A program made the position numbers and the translations under genes. A model generated the notes under the pieces. The model was not told the DNA's origin and ran no database searches. It was given only the letters and a program-made list of their open reading frames with translations. A stretch of 54,834 nucleotides of DNA from Candidatus Poseidonia sp. (GTDB lineage Archaea > Thermoplasmatota > Poseidoniia > Poseidoniales > Poseidoniaceae): the NCBI GenBank assembly GCA_030827475.1, contig JAUREJ010000012.1, positions 1-54,834 of the forward strand, given 5' to 3'. This document shows, piece after piece, positions 1 to 8,024 of the stretch; positions within the stretch are counted from its first letter, which is position 1; each line of letters begins with the position of its first letter.

Positions 1-162
1 CTCCACAAGAACAGCATTCCCCGAGTCCAAGTGACCTTGGATGAAGGCCAGATTTCCGCTTGAGAGATTGTCCAGGACGACAACACTGTCCCCACGAGCA
101 ACCAAACGGTCAATCAAGTGGGAACCGATGAAGCCTGCGCCTCCCGTGACCAAGGCTCGCAT
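1..162 (-). CDS. NAD-dependent sugar epimerase/dehydratase, N-terminus (partial)
   Basis: The 54 visible residues start [16 protein letters not shown], the glycine-rich GxxGxxG dinucleotide-binding motif of the extended short-chain dehydrogenases that act on nucleotide sugars (UDP-glucose 4-epimerase and dTDP-glucose dehydratase types). A beta strand ending in [10 protein letters not shown] follows, where the acidic residue usually binds the NAD ribose. The rest runs off the left edge, so the catalytic YxxxK and the substrate cannot be judged. A glycosyltransferase just to the right suggests a role in surface glycan precursors; that is inference. The start is the ATG whose A is at 162, with a TATA-like element about 26 nt upstream. 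Confidence 0.85.
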   Translation of the reverse strand, partial: MRALVTGGAGFIGSHLIDRLVARGDSVVVLDNLSSGNLAFIQGHLDSGNAVLVE

Positions 163-184
163 GCACCAACCACCAAAGGCATTC

Positions 185-192
185 GTATAAGG
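185..192 (-). promoter_or_regulatory. TATA-like box for the leftward epimerase
   Basis: On the minus strand this reads CCTTATAC, centred about 26 nt before the epimerase ATG at 162. Archaeal TATA boxes lie about 25 nt before the transcription start, so the message would be leaderless or nearly so. Position and composition are the only evidence. Confidence 0.45.
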
Positions 193-287
193 GAAATGGT
201 TCCACGCCGAACGACCACGATGGGCTTCATAATCGTTAACGGAATCCACACGGGTCCTGAGGAACGGACCTCGGAGGAGGTGAATCT

Positions 288-536
288 ATGAAGAAATCGA
301 AAACCGAAACCCAAACCGAAGTGCAGGACAACAACATTCTGGTGGGCTACGTTCGTCGAAGCAATGCCGGTGGAGCGCTCAAACTCTCCATCAACACGGC
401 TGCCTTTGCCGATTGCAGCACGTACATGACCAGCGACGGCCAAGCCTATGTGCCGTTGGTGATCTCGATGGGGGCGCTTGAAAAAGTGCTCACCGGGGAG
501 CGTGCCGTCACCACCGTGACCCAGTTGCACGACTGA
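288..536 (+). CDS. Small conserved-looking protein of unknown function
   Basis: An 82-residue protein with a charged, probably disordered N-terminus (about 1-15) and then a compact region of alternating hydrophobic and polar residues that suggests a small beta-rich fold. It has no signal peptide, membrane segment or metal-binding cluster. A strong ribosome binding site (GGAGGAGGTG, about 5 nt before the ATG) fixes the start and supports a real gene. It runs away from the epimerase and is followed by a glycosyltransferase with its own promoter. I do not recognise the family and assign no function. Confidence 0.7.
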   Translation: MKKSKTETQTEVQDNNILVGYVRRSNAGGALKLSINTAAFADCSTYMTSDGQAYVPLVISMGALEKVLTGERAVTTVTQLHD

Positions 537-649
537 GGGAGCATGTCAAACGCCTGTCATCCTTCTCACCGAGAAGTACAACGCTTTCTTGATGGCCAAG
601 GCCAACAAGGAAGCCTTTTCCCGTTTCACCCGTTCATAATCAAAAGCCC

Positions 650-658
650 ATATATAGA
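650..658 (+). promoter_or_regulatory. TATA box of the glycosyltransferase gene
   Basis: CATATATAG with an A-rich stretch just upstream (AAAAGCC, possible BRE) is centred 24 nt before the GTG at 678. This spacing predicts transcription starting at or next to that GTG, giving a leaderless mRNA, and argues against the ATG at 543 as the start. Confidence 0.65.
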
Positions 659-677
659 ACATAGTGGACGGGAAATC

Positions 678-1613
678 GTGTCACAGGACACCCGACCCTC
701 AAAACCGTACATCGTCGCAGGCATGCCGATGTACAACGAAGAGGAGACCATCGGCTCGGTTGTTCTCCGCACCCTTCGCCACGTGGATGCCGTGATTTGC
801 ATTGACGACGGCTCCTCCGATGCCAGCGCACGAATCGCTGAGGCTTGCGGTGCAACCGTCATCCGTCACCGCGTGAACAGAGGGTACGGAGGTGCGCTCA
901 AAACCCTCTTTTTGAAGGCATCCGAGATGGACGCCGACGCCATGGTGCTGCTTGATTCAGACGGTCAGCACGAAACCGATGACATCCCGAAAATGCTTGG
1001 GCCGATTCTCTCAGGCGAGGCGGATTTCACCATTGGCTCGCGTTTTGTCGCAGGTGGAGGCGGCACCGATATGCCGGCGTACCGTAAACTCGGCATCAAG
1101 GTCATCACGGCTGCCTCCAACCTCACGAGCGAACTCGGCATCAAGGACACACAATCCGGCTTCCGTGCCTTCTCCAGAACGGCGCTCGAGAGGCTACGAT
1201 TTGATTCAGAAGGCATGGAACTTTCCCTCGAGATGCTTGAAGACGCCCACGAGAAACAGCTTCGAGTTCAAGAGATCCCCACCATCATTCGCTACGATGT
1301 CCCGAAGGGCTCCAGTTTCACCGCCGTGTCCCACGGATTCACGGTGATGACGTGGGCCATGTTGTCGCTTTCCCAAAAGAAACCCTTGCTGGTTCTCGGC
1401 ATCCCTGGATTTGGCCTGCTCGCCGCAAGCGCTGCTATGGGCATGCGTACGGCACAAGAGTTCACGCTGCAAATTGACAGCATCATCGGCCACGGCATCT
1501 CCGCGGTGTGGATTGGCCTCCTCGGACTTTCGTTGATGGCTACAGGGCTGGTTTTGCAAAGCGCACAGCGCTTCCTACGTTTGCTCTTGGTCCGAGAGTT
1601 TGGCTTGGACTAA
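678..1613 (+). CDS. Membrane-associated family 2 glycosyltransferase (DPM1/DolP-sugar synthase type)
   Basis: GT2-fold glycosyltransferase of about 311 residues, likely moving a sugar from a nucleotide donor to a polyprenyl phosphate or glycan. The catalytic domain begins with VAGMPMYNEEETIGSVV, has a nucleotide-binding CIDDGSSD segment and the metal-binding DSD at about residues 93-95 (LLDSDGQHETDD), and ends with a DTQSGFRAF acceptor-side motif. Two hydrophobic helices follow (about 230-300) after a KKPLLVLGIPGF turn. I chose the GTG at 678 because a TATA box lies 24 nt upstream; an in-frame ATG at 543 would add 45 residues that look unlike this family. The C-terminal membrane module recurs in the protein at 25249-26076. 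Donor and acceptor are unknown. Confidence 0.85.
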   Translation: MSQDTRPSKPYIVAGMPMYNEEETIGSVVLRTLRHVDAVICIDDGSSDASARIAEACGATVIRHRVNRGYGGALKTLFLKASEMDADAMVLLDSDGQHETDDIPKMLGPILSGEADFTIGSRFVAGGGGTDMPAYRKLGIKVITAASNLTSELGIKDTQSGFRAFSRTALERLRFDSEGMELSLEMLEDAHEKQLRVQEIPTIIRYDVPKGSSFTAVSHGFTVMTWAMLSLSQKKPLLVLGIPGFGLLAASAAMGMRTAQEFTLQIDSIIGHGISAVWIGLLGLSLMATGLVLQSAQRFLRLLLVREFGLD

Positions 1614-1620
1614 ACCATCA

Positions 1621-1899
1621 TCATCCCATGACCCTCTGCGCGAGAATGAGAATGTAGGGGATGGCGAAGAAACCAAAGAAAACAAACATGGCGATTCGGA
1701 CCGTTTTCTGGTTTTTTTCGTCCTTCTCGTTCTTGTCAAGACAGGTTTGTTCTTTGCAGACTCTCGGTTCGGCGGAGACCGGAATCGGCTCCTGACAGAT
1801 TCGACAGTGTTTGTGGGGAGGGACTTTACCAGAAACATTCCCGATGAATTGATTCGCTTTTTTCGCCGCCATCTCCTTCACTTTCCTTGCATCAACCAC
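1621..1899 (-). CDS. Zinc-ribbon membrane-anchored small protein (DUF2116-like)
   Basis: A 92-residue protein. A basic N-terminal helix is followed by HKHCRICQEPIP and a second Cys pair (VCKEQTC), the arrangement of DUF2116 zinc ribbons seen in euryarchaea. One hydrophobic helix (about residues 66-88) near the C-terminus should anchor it in the membrane with the ribbon in the cytoplasm. It lies 9 nt downstream of the UMP kinase on the same strand, so the two are probably co-transcribed. Its 3' end faces the glycosyltransferase with a 7-nt gap. The function of the family is unknown to me. Confidence 0.75.
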   Translation of the reverse strand: MVDARKVKEMAAKKANQFIGNVSGKVPPHKHCRICQEPIPVSAEPRVCKEQTCLDKNEKDEKNQKTVRIAMFVFFGFFAIPYILILAQRVMG

Positions 1900-1908
1900 G
1901 GTTTCACC

Positions 1909-2616
1909 TCACGCCTTGATGAGCGTCCCCTCAAACAATTCACCGTCCAGTGCTCGATCCAAACGGGAAAGGTCTCTTCCATCCAAAACAGCGAGGTTCA
2001 TGCCCGAATCCGTTGCAACTTGAACAGCGACAGGGTCAACAACGGCTGATGCACCCGGTTCAAGCGACTCTCCGATTCCGGTGATTTCAGCAAGTTCGGC
2101 CAGCGTCAACTCAGTCAACGCTTCGGCGTCTTCGTGTTTGCGAGGGTCTTTTGAGAACACGTGGGAGACATTGGTGGCGATGATGCAGTGACGTGCATGC
2201 ACGGCAGCCGCCAAGCGAACCGCCACAGTATCGGTCGTCTGGCCGGGAACGGTACCTCCCATTACCACAACATGATGGGACTCGAGCGCTTGCCGGGCCT
2301 CATCAACGGTGTGGGGAATGTTGGGTGCAACATCGCAACCGATTTCAAGCAGCACTTGCTGCAAAACCGTGGCGTTGAGACGCGTACCGGCGATACCGAT
2401 TTCGTCCAAACGGCGCGGGTCCCTCACGGTGTCTTTCGCAAGTTCAATGCCTTCCCGAGCTGGCAAACCCCCGCCAACCACAAACGCAATTTTTCGTCCG
2501 TTCCCCTCCAAATGGACAACCATCTGGCGGAACTGACCCATCCACATCGACCGGTCCGCTGCCTCCTCTGGACGGAGCAGACTCCCCCCTAGGGCGACGA
2601 CATGAACGCTGCTCAT
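1909..2616 (-). CDS. pyrH: Uridylate (UMP) kinase, archaeal type
   Basis: Phosphorylates UMP to UDP with ATP in pyrimidine nucleotide synthesis; amino-acid-kinase fold, about 235 residues, the usual size. Visible motifs are VVALGGSLL (phosphate-binding GGS), FVVGGGLPAREGIELA, the LDEIGIAGTRLNATVL helix typical of archaeal PyrH, GGTVPGQTTDTVAV for nucleotide binding, and the ATNVSHVFSKDP substrate loop. I took the ATG at 2616 (MSSVHVVALGG), which puts the first strand at the N-terminus as in relatives. A further in-frame ATG at 2646 is possible. The much longer reading frame beyond it is antisense to the release factor gene and is not protein-like. It is divergent from prf1. Confidence 0.9.
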   Translation of the reverse strand: MSSVHVVALGGSLLRPEEAADRSMWMGQFRQMVVHLEGNGRKIAFVVGGGLPAREGIELAKDTVRDPRRLDEIGIAGTRLNATVLQQVLLEIGCDVAPNIPHTVDEARQALESHHVVVMGGTVPGQTTDTVAVRLAAAVHARHCIIATNVSHVFSKDPRKHEDAEALTELTLAELAEITGIGESLEPGASAVVDPVAVQVATDSGMNLAVLDGRDLSRLDRALDGELFEGTLIKA

Positions 2617-2737
2617 GGACGGATTGCAACGCGGACGAGTTTTCATCCTATCCCCCTGAAATCGCTCATCGGAAAGATTCTGGAAAGTGTGCGAGGTTTG
2701 AAGTGCCTCACCCCGACCCAGCGAACGGGGGAAGTCC

Positions 2738-3997
2738 ATGGCAGATGATGCAAAAGTATCTGCGCGCCGCATGAGGCTGAAACTCGCCCTTGAAGAATTG
2801 CGGGAAATGAAAGGGTTTGGAACCGAACTTGTGACACTGATCATTCCACCAGACCGACAGATCTCCGACGCAAGGTCCATGCTCCAAAATGAACACGGAC
2901 AAGCAGCCAACATCAAGTCGAAAGGCACCCGGAAAAATGTGCAAGGAGCAATTGAGTCGGCCATTTCAACGCTCTCTCGCTTCAAAACACCGGGAGAAAA
3001 CGGACTTGCCATTTTTGTCGGCTCCATCATTATCGGCAACAACAAATCTCGCATGGTCAACGTCGTGGTGCAAGACCCTCCACAACCCTTGATTTCCTTC
3101 AGGTATCGATGCGACTCAAGATTTGAATTGACCCAGCTCGAAGACATGTTGGTGGACAAAAAATCGTACGCCTTGTTTGTGATCGACCGTTCAGAAGCCG
3201 CCTACGGCATTGCCTCAGGGAAACGAATTCACGTTCAGGAACACCTTGTCTCCAACATCATGGGCAAACACCGGCAAGGTGGTCAATCCGCCCAGCGGTT
3301 CGAGCGACTCATCGAAGAGGCAGCTCACAATTTCTTCAAGCGCGCCACCGAGCACGCCTCGGCGTATTGGTTGCCGAATTTGGAGCACATCCAGGCCGTC
3401 ATTATCGGTGGACCCGGGGCAACGAAGGATTTCGTGGTCAAAAACGAATATTTCCATCACGAAATCGCTAAGAAAATCGCTAAAACGACATTTGATGTGG
3501 GGTATTCCAACGAGTCAGGCGTTCGGGAATTGGTCGAAAACGCAGGCCAACTCATGGGCGAAATTGAACTCGATGCTGAGCGGCAAATCATGAACCGTTT
3601 CCTGACCGAACTGATACGAACCCATCCCAAAGCGACATACGGTGAGATGATGATCAAAGAGGCACTGGACAAAGGTGCAGTCGATACACTCCTTCTCTCC
3701 GAAGGACTCCGGGGGAACATCGTTGAATTGGAGTGCAAGAAATGCGGTCATGGCGAGGACGGTTCCTGGGAAGAACGCTTGACACGTCAGCAAGAATTGC
3801 CAGACTGTCCAAGTTGCGAGGCATCCAACGATACCGTTCGGGAACGAGCGAGCATCTCGTTCATCGATTCACTCTCCATCATGGCAGAGGAGAGCAACAC
3901 CGAAGTCGTCTATATTTCTGTGGACACCGAAGAAGGTTCACAACTGATTCAAGGCTTTGGCGGCTTGGCCGCCATTCTCCGATACCCGTTGATGTGA
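2738..3997 (+). CDS. prf1: Peptide chain release factor aRF1
   Basis: Recognises all three stop codons and triggers release of the finished polypeptide on the archaeal ribosome. At 419 residues it has normal aRF1 length. The three family signatures are present: NIKS at residues 58-61 and YRCDSRF (YxCxxxF) in the stop-codon-reading N domain, and GGQ at 181-183 in the catalytic M domain. The C domain carries a small zinc site (CKKCGHG near 330, then CPSC), as in many archaeal aRF1 proteins. It is followed after 9 nt by argS, whose GAGGTGG ribosome binding site overlaps the prf1 stop, so the two probably form one translation operon. Confidence 0.97.
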   Translation: MADDAKVSARRMRLKLALEELREMKGFGTELVTLIIPPDRQISDARSMLQNEHGQAANIKSKGTRKNVQGAIESAISTLSRFKTPGENGLAIFVGSIIIGNNKSRMVNVVVQDPPQPLISFRYRCDSRFELTQLEDMLVDKKSYALFVIDRSEAAYGIASGKRIHVQEHLVSNIMGKHRQGGQSAQRFERLIEEAAHNFFKRATEHASAYWLPNLEHIQAVIIGGPGATKDFVVKNEYFHHEIAKKIAKTTFDVGYSNESGVRELVENAGQLMGEIELDAERQIMNRFLTELIRTHPKATYGEMMIKEALDKGAVDTLLLSEGLRGNIVELECKKCGHGEDGSWEERLTRQQELPDCPSCEASNDTVRERASISFIDSLSIMAEESNTEVVYISVDTEEGSQLIQGFGGLAAILRYPLM

Positions 3998-4006
3998 GGT
4001 GGACCG

Positions 4007-5764
4007 ATGGAACTGCTCAAGGCAAACGTCATCACGCTGGTGGAGGCAGCCTTGGAGGCCATCGGAGGTGACGGGAAACTCGTCAAAAGCGTGCTTCAAC
4101 CCGCACGAGAAGCCGACCAAGGTGACTTGACGCTCCCTTGTTTTCCATTTGCAAAAGCCTTGAGAAAATCGCCGCTGAGCATCGCAGAAGAACTTTGTGC
4201 AACGATGGAGCCCCACGAAAGCATCGGTGAAATACACGCCGTGAACGGCTACCTCAACATCCGAGTGAACCCCGTGTGGCTCGCCAAACACTTGCTCTCG
4301 GTTGGGGTTGACAACGGCATGGAGAAACCCAAACGTAGCGTTTTGATCGAGCACACATCGGCAAACCCCAACGGCCCCTTCCACGTCGGGAGAGCGAGAA
4401 ACGCCATTCTCGGTGATACTTTGGTCCGCTTGCACCGGTTGTGGGGCAACGAGGTCATGGCAGAATATTACGTCGACGATATGGGGAAGCAAGTCGCCGT
4501 CCTGGCGTGGGCATTGAACGCTCTCAGCCGAGAAGAGGTCGAGGCCTTGCTCGAAGGACGGGACCCTCCCAACCCGCTCTGGGCAACCAAGCCCGACCAC
4601 CAACATGTCCGGTGGTACCAAGCCGCACAACTTCTCAGGAAGGAAAGCGAACAATCCACCGAGATTGAGAAAGCCATCGGCGCACTGGTTCACGCAAGTG
4701 AAAACGGTGATGAAGCCGTGCTCAAATCGTTTGAAGCGGCCTATCAACCCGTTCTCGACGGCATGCTCACCACGCTCGGCCGCCTCGGCATCACCTATGA
4801 CCGCTTCACCAAAGAATCGGTGTTTGTAACCAACGGGGATGTCGCCTCTCTGATGGAGGAATTGGGAACCTTACCCATCAGCAAACACGCTGAGAACGGT
4901 GCACAATTCCTTGATTTGGGTGAGCGAGGGCTCAAGGGCAAAACCGAATTTTTCTATCGAAGAGGAGACGGATCCTCGCTTTACGCCACGAGAGACATCG
5001 CCTACCATCGGTGGAAATGGACCCAGAGCAACGAACTCATCAACGTCCTTGGTGAGGACCACAAACTGCAAGCCCAGCAGGTGGGGTTGACGCTTGAAGA
5101 GTTGGGGGAGCGCCGACCGGAAGTCATGTTCTACTCGTTCATCAAACTCCCCGAAGGGAAGATGTCGACCCGTCGAGGGAACGTGGTGTTCATGGACGAC
5201 CTGCTCGAAGAAGCGAAGGCTCAGGCCGCTGCCGTGGTGAACGAACGCCGACCGGATTACGACGAGGAAACCGTGGCGACCATCGCAGAGGCTGTTGGAA
5301 CTTCAGCCGTCCGATTCAACATCGTCAACGTCAGCCCGGAGAAAGGATTCACGTTCAGGTGGGAAGATGCGCTCAGCTTTGAAGCGGGCTCTGCACCCTT
5401 CGTCATGTACAGCCACACCCGTGCATGCTCCATTCTTCGAAACGTCCAGCAACACCTTGGCACGAACCAACAAGCGCCAGAATACACCATCAACACGACC
5501 ATGCCCGACGGGCTGGTTCAACTTCTGCGAACGCTTGCTCTGCACGATGATTGTCTTGAGAAAGTCATTCGCGAACATCGCCCCCACCTCTTTGCAGAGT
5601 ACATCCTCCAACTCTCCAATGCGTACAATGGATTCTATAGAGACTGTCATGTCATAGAGGGCGGTGAGGTCAACGGCTTCTACTTCGCAGTTTCTGAACT
5701 TGCACGTCAAACCCTCAACAGGGGCATGGAAGCCTTGGGGATTGAGCCGCTGGAAACCATGTGA
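4007..5764 (+). CDS. argS: Arginyl-tRNA synthetase (class I)
   Basis: Charges tRNA-Arg. 585 residues, typical length. The N-terminal additive domain (about 1-100) is followed by the Rossmann catalytic domain with the HIGH-type motif NPNGPFHVGRARNAILGD at about 118-135 and the KMSKS-type loop GKMSTRRGNVV at about 384-394. The alpha-helical DALR anticodon-binding domain forms the C-terminus, ending in the family-like ALGIEPLETM. A GAGGTGG ribosome binding site precedes the ATG, 9 nt after prf1. Its TGA abuts the stop codon of the convergent GTPase gene with no spacer (TGATCA at 5762-5767). Confidence 0.97.
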   Translation: MELLKANVITLVEAALEAIGGDGKLVKSVLQPAREADQGDLTLPCFPFAKALRKSPLSIAEELCATMEPHESIGEIHAVNGYLNIRVNPVWLAKHLLSVGVDNGMEKPKRSVLIEHTSANPNGPFHVGRARNAILGDTLVRLHRLWGNEVMAEYYVDDMGKQVAVLAWALNALSREEVEALLEGRDPPNPLWATKPDHQHVRWYQAAQLLRKESEQSTEIEKAIGALVHASENGDEAVLKSFEAAYQPVLDGMLTTLGRLGITYDRFTKESVFVTNGDVASLMEELGTLPISKHAENGAQFLDLGERGLKGKTEFFYRRGDGSSLYATRDIAYHRWKWTQSNELINVLGEDHKLQAQQVGLTLEELGERRPEVMFYSFIKLPEGKMSTRRGNVVFMDDLLEEAKAQAAAVVNERRPDYDEETVATIAEAVGTSAVRFNIVNVSPEKGFTFRWEDALSFEAGSAPFVMYSHTRACSILRNVQQHLGTNQQAPEYTINTTMPDGLVQLLRTLALHDDCLEKVIREHRPHLFAEYILQLSNAYNGFYRDCHVIEGGEVNGFYFAVSELARQTLNRGMEALGIEPLETM

Positions 5765-6880
5765 TCAGATATCTTGTCGGTACCAACCCTCCGGGAGTTC
5801 CATCGGGTTGGTTGGTCGGGCAGCTTTGACTTGCCGCACGATTTCCAAACGCATGGCGTCCAAACCAACATTTTCTGTCGCAGAGATGCACACGCGACCC
5901 GAGGGGTCGAAAAGCAGCGGCAAGGTGGGCTCCCCCATTGAACCGCTGGCCCTCCATTCGGCCTCGGCATGGACAACATCGTCCCACATGGGTGGAAGCG
6001 GGTTCAGCAGGTCAGCTTTTGAACTCACCATCATCAATTTGGTTTCAGGAAGCAGAGCTTTCACTTCTTCAAGCAGATTCATTTGCTCGCCGATTGGTGT
6101 GCCGCAGGATTCGCTTTCATCCACCAAAAACAGGACCAAGGAGCCAATGTGCTCGAGGGCAGCAATGGCCTGCATTTCGATATGGTTTCGCTCGTCCATG
6201 GGACGGTCGAGGAGTCCGGGTGTGTCCACCATTTGATGTTGCACACGGCGATGCGTGAAATGGCCCACGTGAATTTGTTTGGTGGTGAACGGGTAGTGGT
6301 TCACTTCCATTTTCCCGGTACTCAACGCTGAAATGAAGGCTGACTTTCCAACATTTGGAGCACCACAAACCACGATGCATGGGAGAGCCGGGTCAATTTT
6401 CGGGAGCCGTTTGAGCGTTTCACGAGCCTCGCTCAACCAGTCAAGGGCCGGTCCAACCTGGCGCATGATGGACGAGATGCGTCCGTATGCCTCTCGCCGA
6501 GCCTCATGCATCAATTCTGTTCGACCGGTACGGATGATTTTCTTTGCATTTTGCGAAGCGATTCTTTGCACTTGACTTCCGGCCCACTGGAGGGTTGCGA
6601 GGTTCTTTCGGTATTCGTCGCAACCAACACATGCATCGATCATCGCCACGTCGAAAAGGGGCGATTGGTCGAGTGAGGGCCAGGCCGAGACCAAGTCTTG
6701 AAATTCCGTCGCAATGATATCCGCAGCTGTTTGGACCATTCGCGTCATTTGCTTTCTGACGCGGAAAATACGGTCGGGGTCGTCCACGCGGTCGGCTGCT
6801 TTCTTGGCGCGGGAGAACGCTTTGTCGAGGACTTCGTCCGCCAACAAAACGGTTGCTAACGTTCGCCAGGAGACATTCAT
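5765..6880 (-). CDS. NOG1-like GTPase, probable ribosome assembly factor
   Basis: A GTPase of about 371 residues in the Obg/NOG1 superfamily (COG1084 type), which in archaea and eukaryotes is linked to large-subunit biogenesis. A helical N-terminal region (about 1-160, the NOG1 N domain) precedes the G domain: G1 GAPNVGKSAF near 170-180, then NHYPFTTKQIHVGHF containing G2, G3 DTPGLLDRP near 218, and a NOG1-typical RNHIEMQAIAALEHI. The G4 position reads SSKAD instead of NKxD, so the base-contact Asn is replaced by Ser; this may lower guanine specificity. I start at the ATG at 6880 (MNVSWRTLATVL); an ATG 10 codons upstream is less likely. It is convergent with argS. Confidence 0.85.
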   Translation of the reverse strand: MNVSWRTLATVLLADEVLDKAFSRAKKAADRVDDPDRIFRVRKQMTRMVQTAADIIATEFQDLVSAWPSLDQSPLFDVAMIDACVGCDEYRKNLATLQWAGSQVQRIASQNAKKIIRTGRTELMHEARREAYGRISSIMRQVGPALDWLSEARETLKRLPKIDPALPCIVVCGAPNVGKSAFISALSTGKMEVNHYPFTTKQIHVGHFTHRRVQHQMVDTPGLLDRPMDERNHIEMQAIAALEHIGSLVLFLVDESESCGTPIGEQMNLLEEVKALLPETKLMMVSSKADLLNPLPPMWDDVVHAEAEWRASGSMGEPTLPLLFDPSGRVCISATENVGLDAMRLEIVRQVKAARPTNPMELPEGWYRQDI

Positions 6881-6990
6881 GCAGAGACCTCGTCCCCATC
6901 CCGACCTCACCCCTAAAAGAAGTCATCCGTCACGGAACGCCTCACTTCGGCAAAGGGGAGGTTCAAGTACGCTCGCCGGTTCCATCAAAC

Positions 6991-7431
6991 ATGGCGAAGA
7001 AAGGAACCGTCACCTTGCCGGACTGGGCGAAACCAATGTGGAAAGACATGGGCAGTCCAGAACTTGAAGGATTGAACCCGGTTCACAACGGCGACCTTCT
7101 CGAACGGCGCCAAGGCCTTCGCCGGGACGATTTTGTTGAGATCCTGATGAACGTTCAAGCCTTTGCGAACCCGGAAGACGCTGTGCTTCGTGGCCGACTT
7201 ATCGCAAGCGGAAAAAGCAGCCTTGAAATTTTGGATGAAGACGGCAAGAGCCATTTCATCTCAAGAGAAGTCATCGTTCGGGTCCAATTGATTGCTCATA
7301 CCAGGCCTGCTTACATCGACGACAAAGAACTGCTTGCCTTTGAGCGCGAAGACATGAAACGCCGCTCAAAACTGCACGAGAAGGTCGAAAAGGAGACCGC
7401 GGGCAACGACGACTCACACCTTTGGGGGTGA
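6991..7431 (+). CDS. Conserved-looking protein of unknown function, possible small beta-barrel
   Basis: About 146 residues from the ATG at 6991 (MAKKGTVTLPDW); a frame extends 46 codons further upstream, but that part crosses the divergent GTPase promoter and looks random. Residues about 60-110 alternate beta strands (LRGRLIASGKSSLEILDE, then a VIVRVQLIAHTRPAYI strand pair), which recalls a small SH3/Sm-like barrel. The last 35 residues are a charged helix. There is no membrane segment and no cysteine cluster. It is separated by 1 nt from the pterin dehydratase gene, and a third gene overlaps that one, so 6991-8022 is probably one operon. The barrel idea is inference; I do not recognise the family. 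Confidence 0.65.
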   Translation: MAKKGTVTLPDWAKPMWKDMGSPELEGLNPVHNGDLLERRQGLRRDDFVEILMNVQAFANPEDAVLRGRLIASGKSSLEILDEDGKSHFISREVIVRVQLIAHTRPAYIDDKELLAFEREDMKRRSKLHEKVEKETAGNDDSHLWG

Positions 7432-7432
7432 G

Positions 7433-7687
7433 ATGCTGCACGCCCCAGAGAACTGGAGCGTCATCGAAGGCCGCCTCATGCGGGAATTTGCCTTCCCGAA
7501 CTTCGACGAAGCAAAAGCCTTCATCGACCGAGTGAGTGAACTTTGCAACGTGTTGGACCATCACGCAGAGTTGCACTTTGGATGGGGTTACGCCGTGGTT
7601 GAAACGTTCACACACGACACCCAAAGCATCACCAAACGGGATGTTGACCTCGCTCAGGCCATCAACGAGATGGAGGCAGGAGCATGA
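7433..7687 (+). CDS. phhB: Pterin-4a-carbinolamine dehydratase
   Basis: Dehydrates 4a-hydroxytetrahydropterins; in organisms without aromatic hydroxylases, related proteins support pterin or molybdopterin handling. 84 residues, slightly short for the family. The fold signature is complete: W at position 8, FPNFDEAKAFIDRVSEL helix, the active-site DHHAELHFGWGYAVV with paired histidines, then ETFTHDTQSITKRDVDLA, matching the family pattern HH..V....TH....T..D..LA. Its start follows the previous TGA by 1 nt, and its last 4 nt overlap the next start (ATGA), implying translational coupling. A role near the folate genes at 36.6-37.9 kb is possible but not shown. Confidence 0.85.
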   Translation: MLHAPENWSVIEGRLMREFAFPNFDEAKAFIDRVSELCNVLDHHAELHFGWGYAVVETFTHDTQSITKRDVDLAQAINEMEAGA

Positions 7688-8022
7688 CCAGAGACCCAAA
7701 GGGGCGCACCGAACCGGGATTTGAGCGGCACGCTTTCATCTGCGGTCACGAGCGACCTGATGCGGCATCCCGACCCTCCTGTTTTCCCAAAGGTAGCCTC
7801 GACCTCATGAAATCGATAAAACTGGCCATCAACGAAGCAGGCATCGCCTCCGTGAGAATCCAAAAAGCAGGTTGCCTTGATCATTGTGAGTACGGACCTA
7901 CTTGTGTCGTCTATCCGGAAGGGACGTGGTATTCGCTCAGCGATGGAGATACGCTCGAAGCACTTCTCAACCATCTCAAGACCGGTGAGATCGACGAGAC
8001 CAAAACGCTGGTCATGGATTGA
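7684..8022 (+). CDS. Thioredoxin-like [2Fe-2S] ferredoxin
   Basis: 112 residues. It matches the thioredoxin-fold ferredoxin family (COG3411 type): FICGHERP with Cys20, Cys33 in SCFPKGS, then Cys64 and Cys68 in AGCLDHCEYGPTCVVYPEG, which gives the C..C / CxxxC ligand set expected for a 2Fe-2S cluster; the CVVYPEGTWY tail is family-typical. Presumably a soluble one-electron carrier; the partner is unknown. It overlaps the pterin dehydratase gene by 4 nt and is convergent with the aIF2-beta gene, with 2 nt between the stops. Confidence 0.85.
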   Translation: MTRDPKGRTEPGFERHAFICGHERPDAASRPSCFPKGSLDLMKSIKLAINEAGIASVRIQKAGCLDHCEYGPTCVVYPEGTWYSLSDGDTLEALLNHLKTGEIDETKTLVMD

Positions 8023-8024
8023 AA

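Noticed and set aside
543-677. N-terminal extension of the GT2 glycosyltransferase from the ATG at 543
   Set aside because: The 45 extra residues are not family-like and a TATA box sits inside this stretch at the right distance for a start at 678.
2617-3159. Long upstream extension of UMP kinase
   Set aside because: It is antisense to the release factor gene and the first kinase strand begins right after the ATG at 2616.
3938-4747. Long minus-strand frame opposite argS
   Set aside because: Shadow of argS; composition and lack of motifs show no independent gene.
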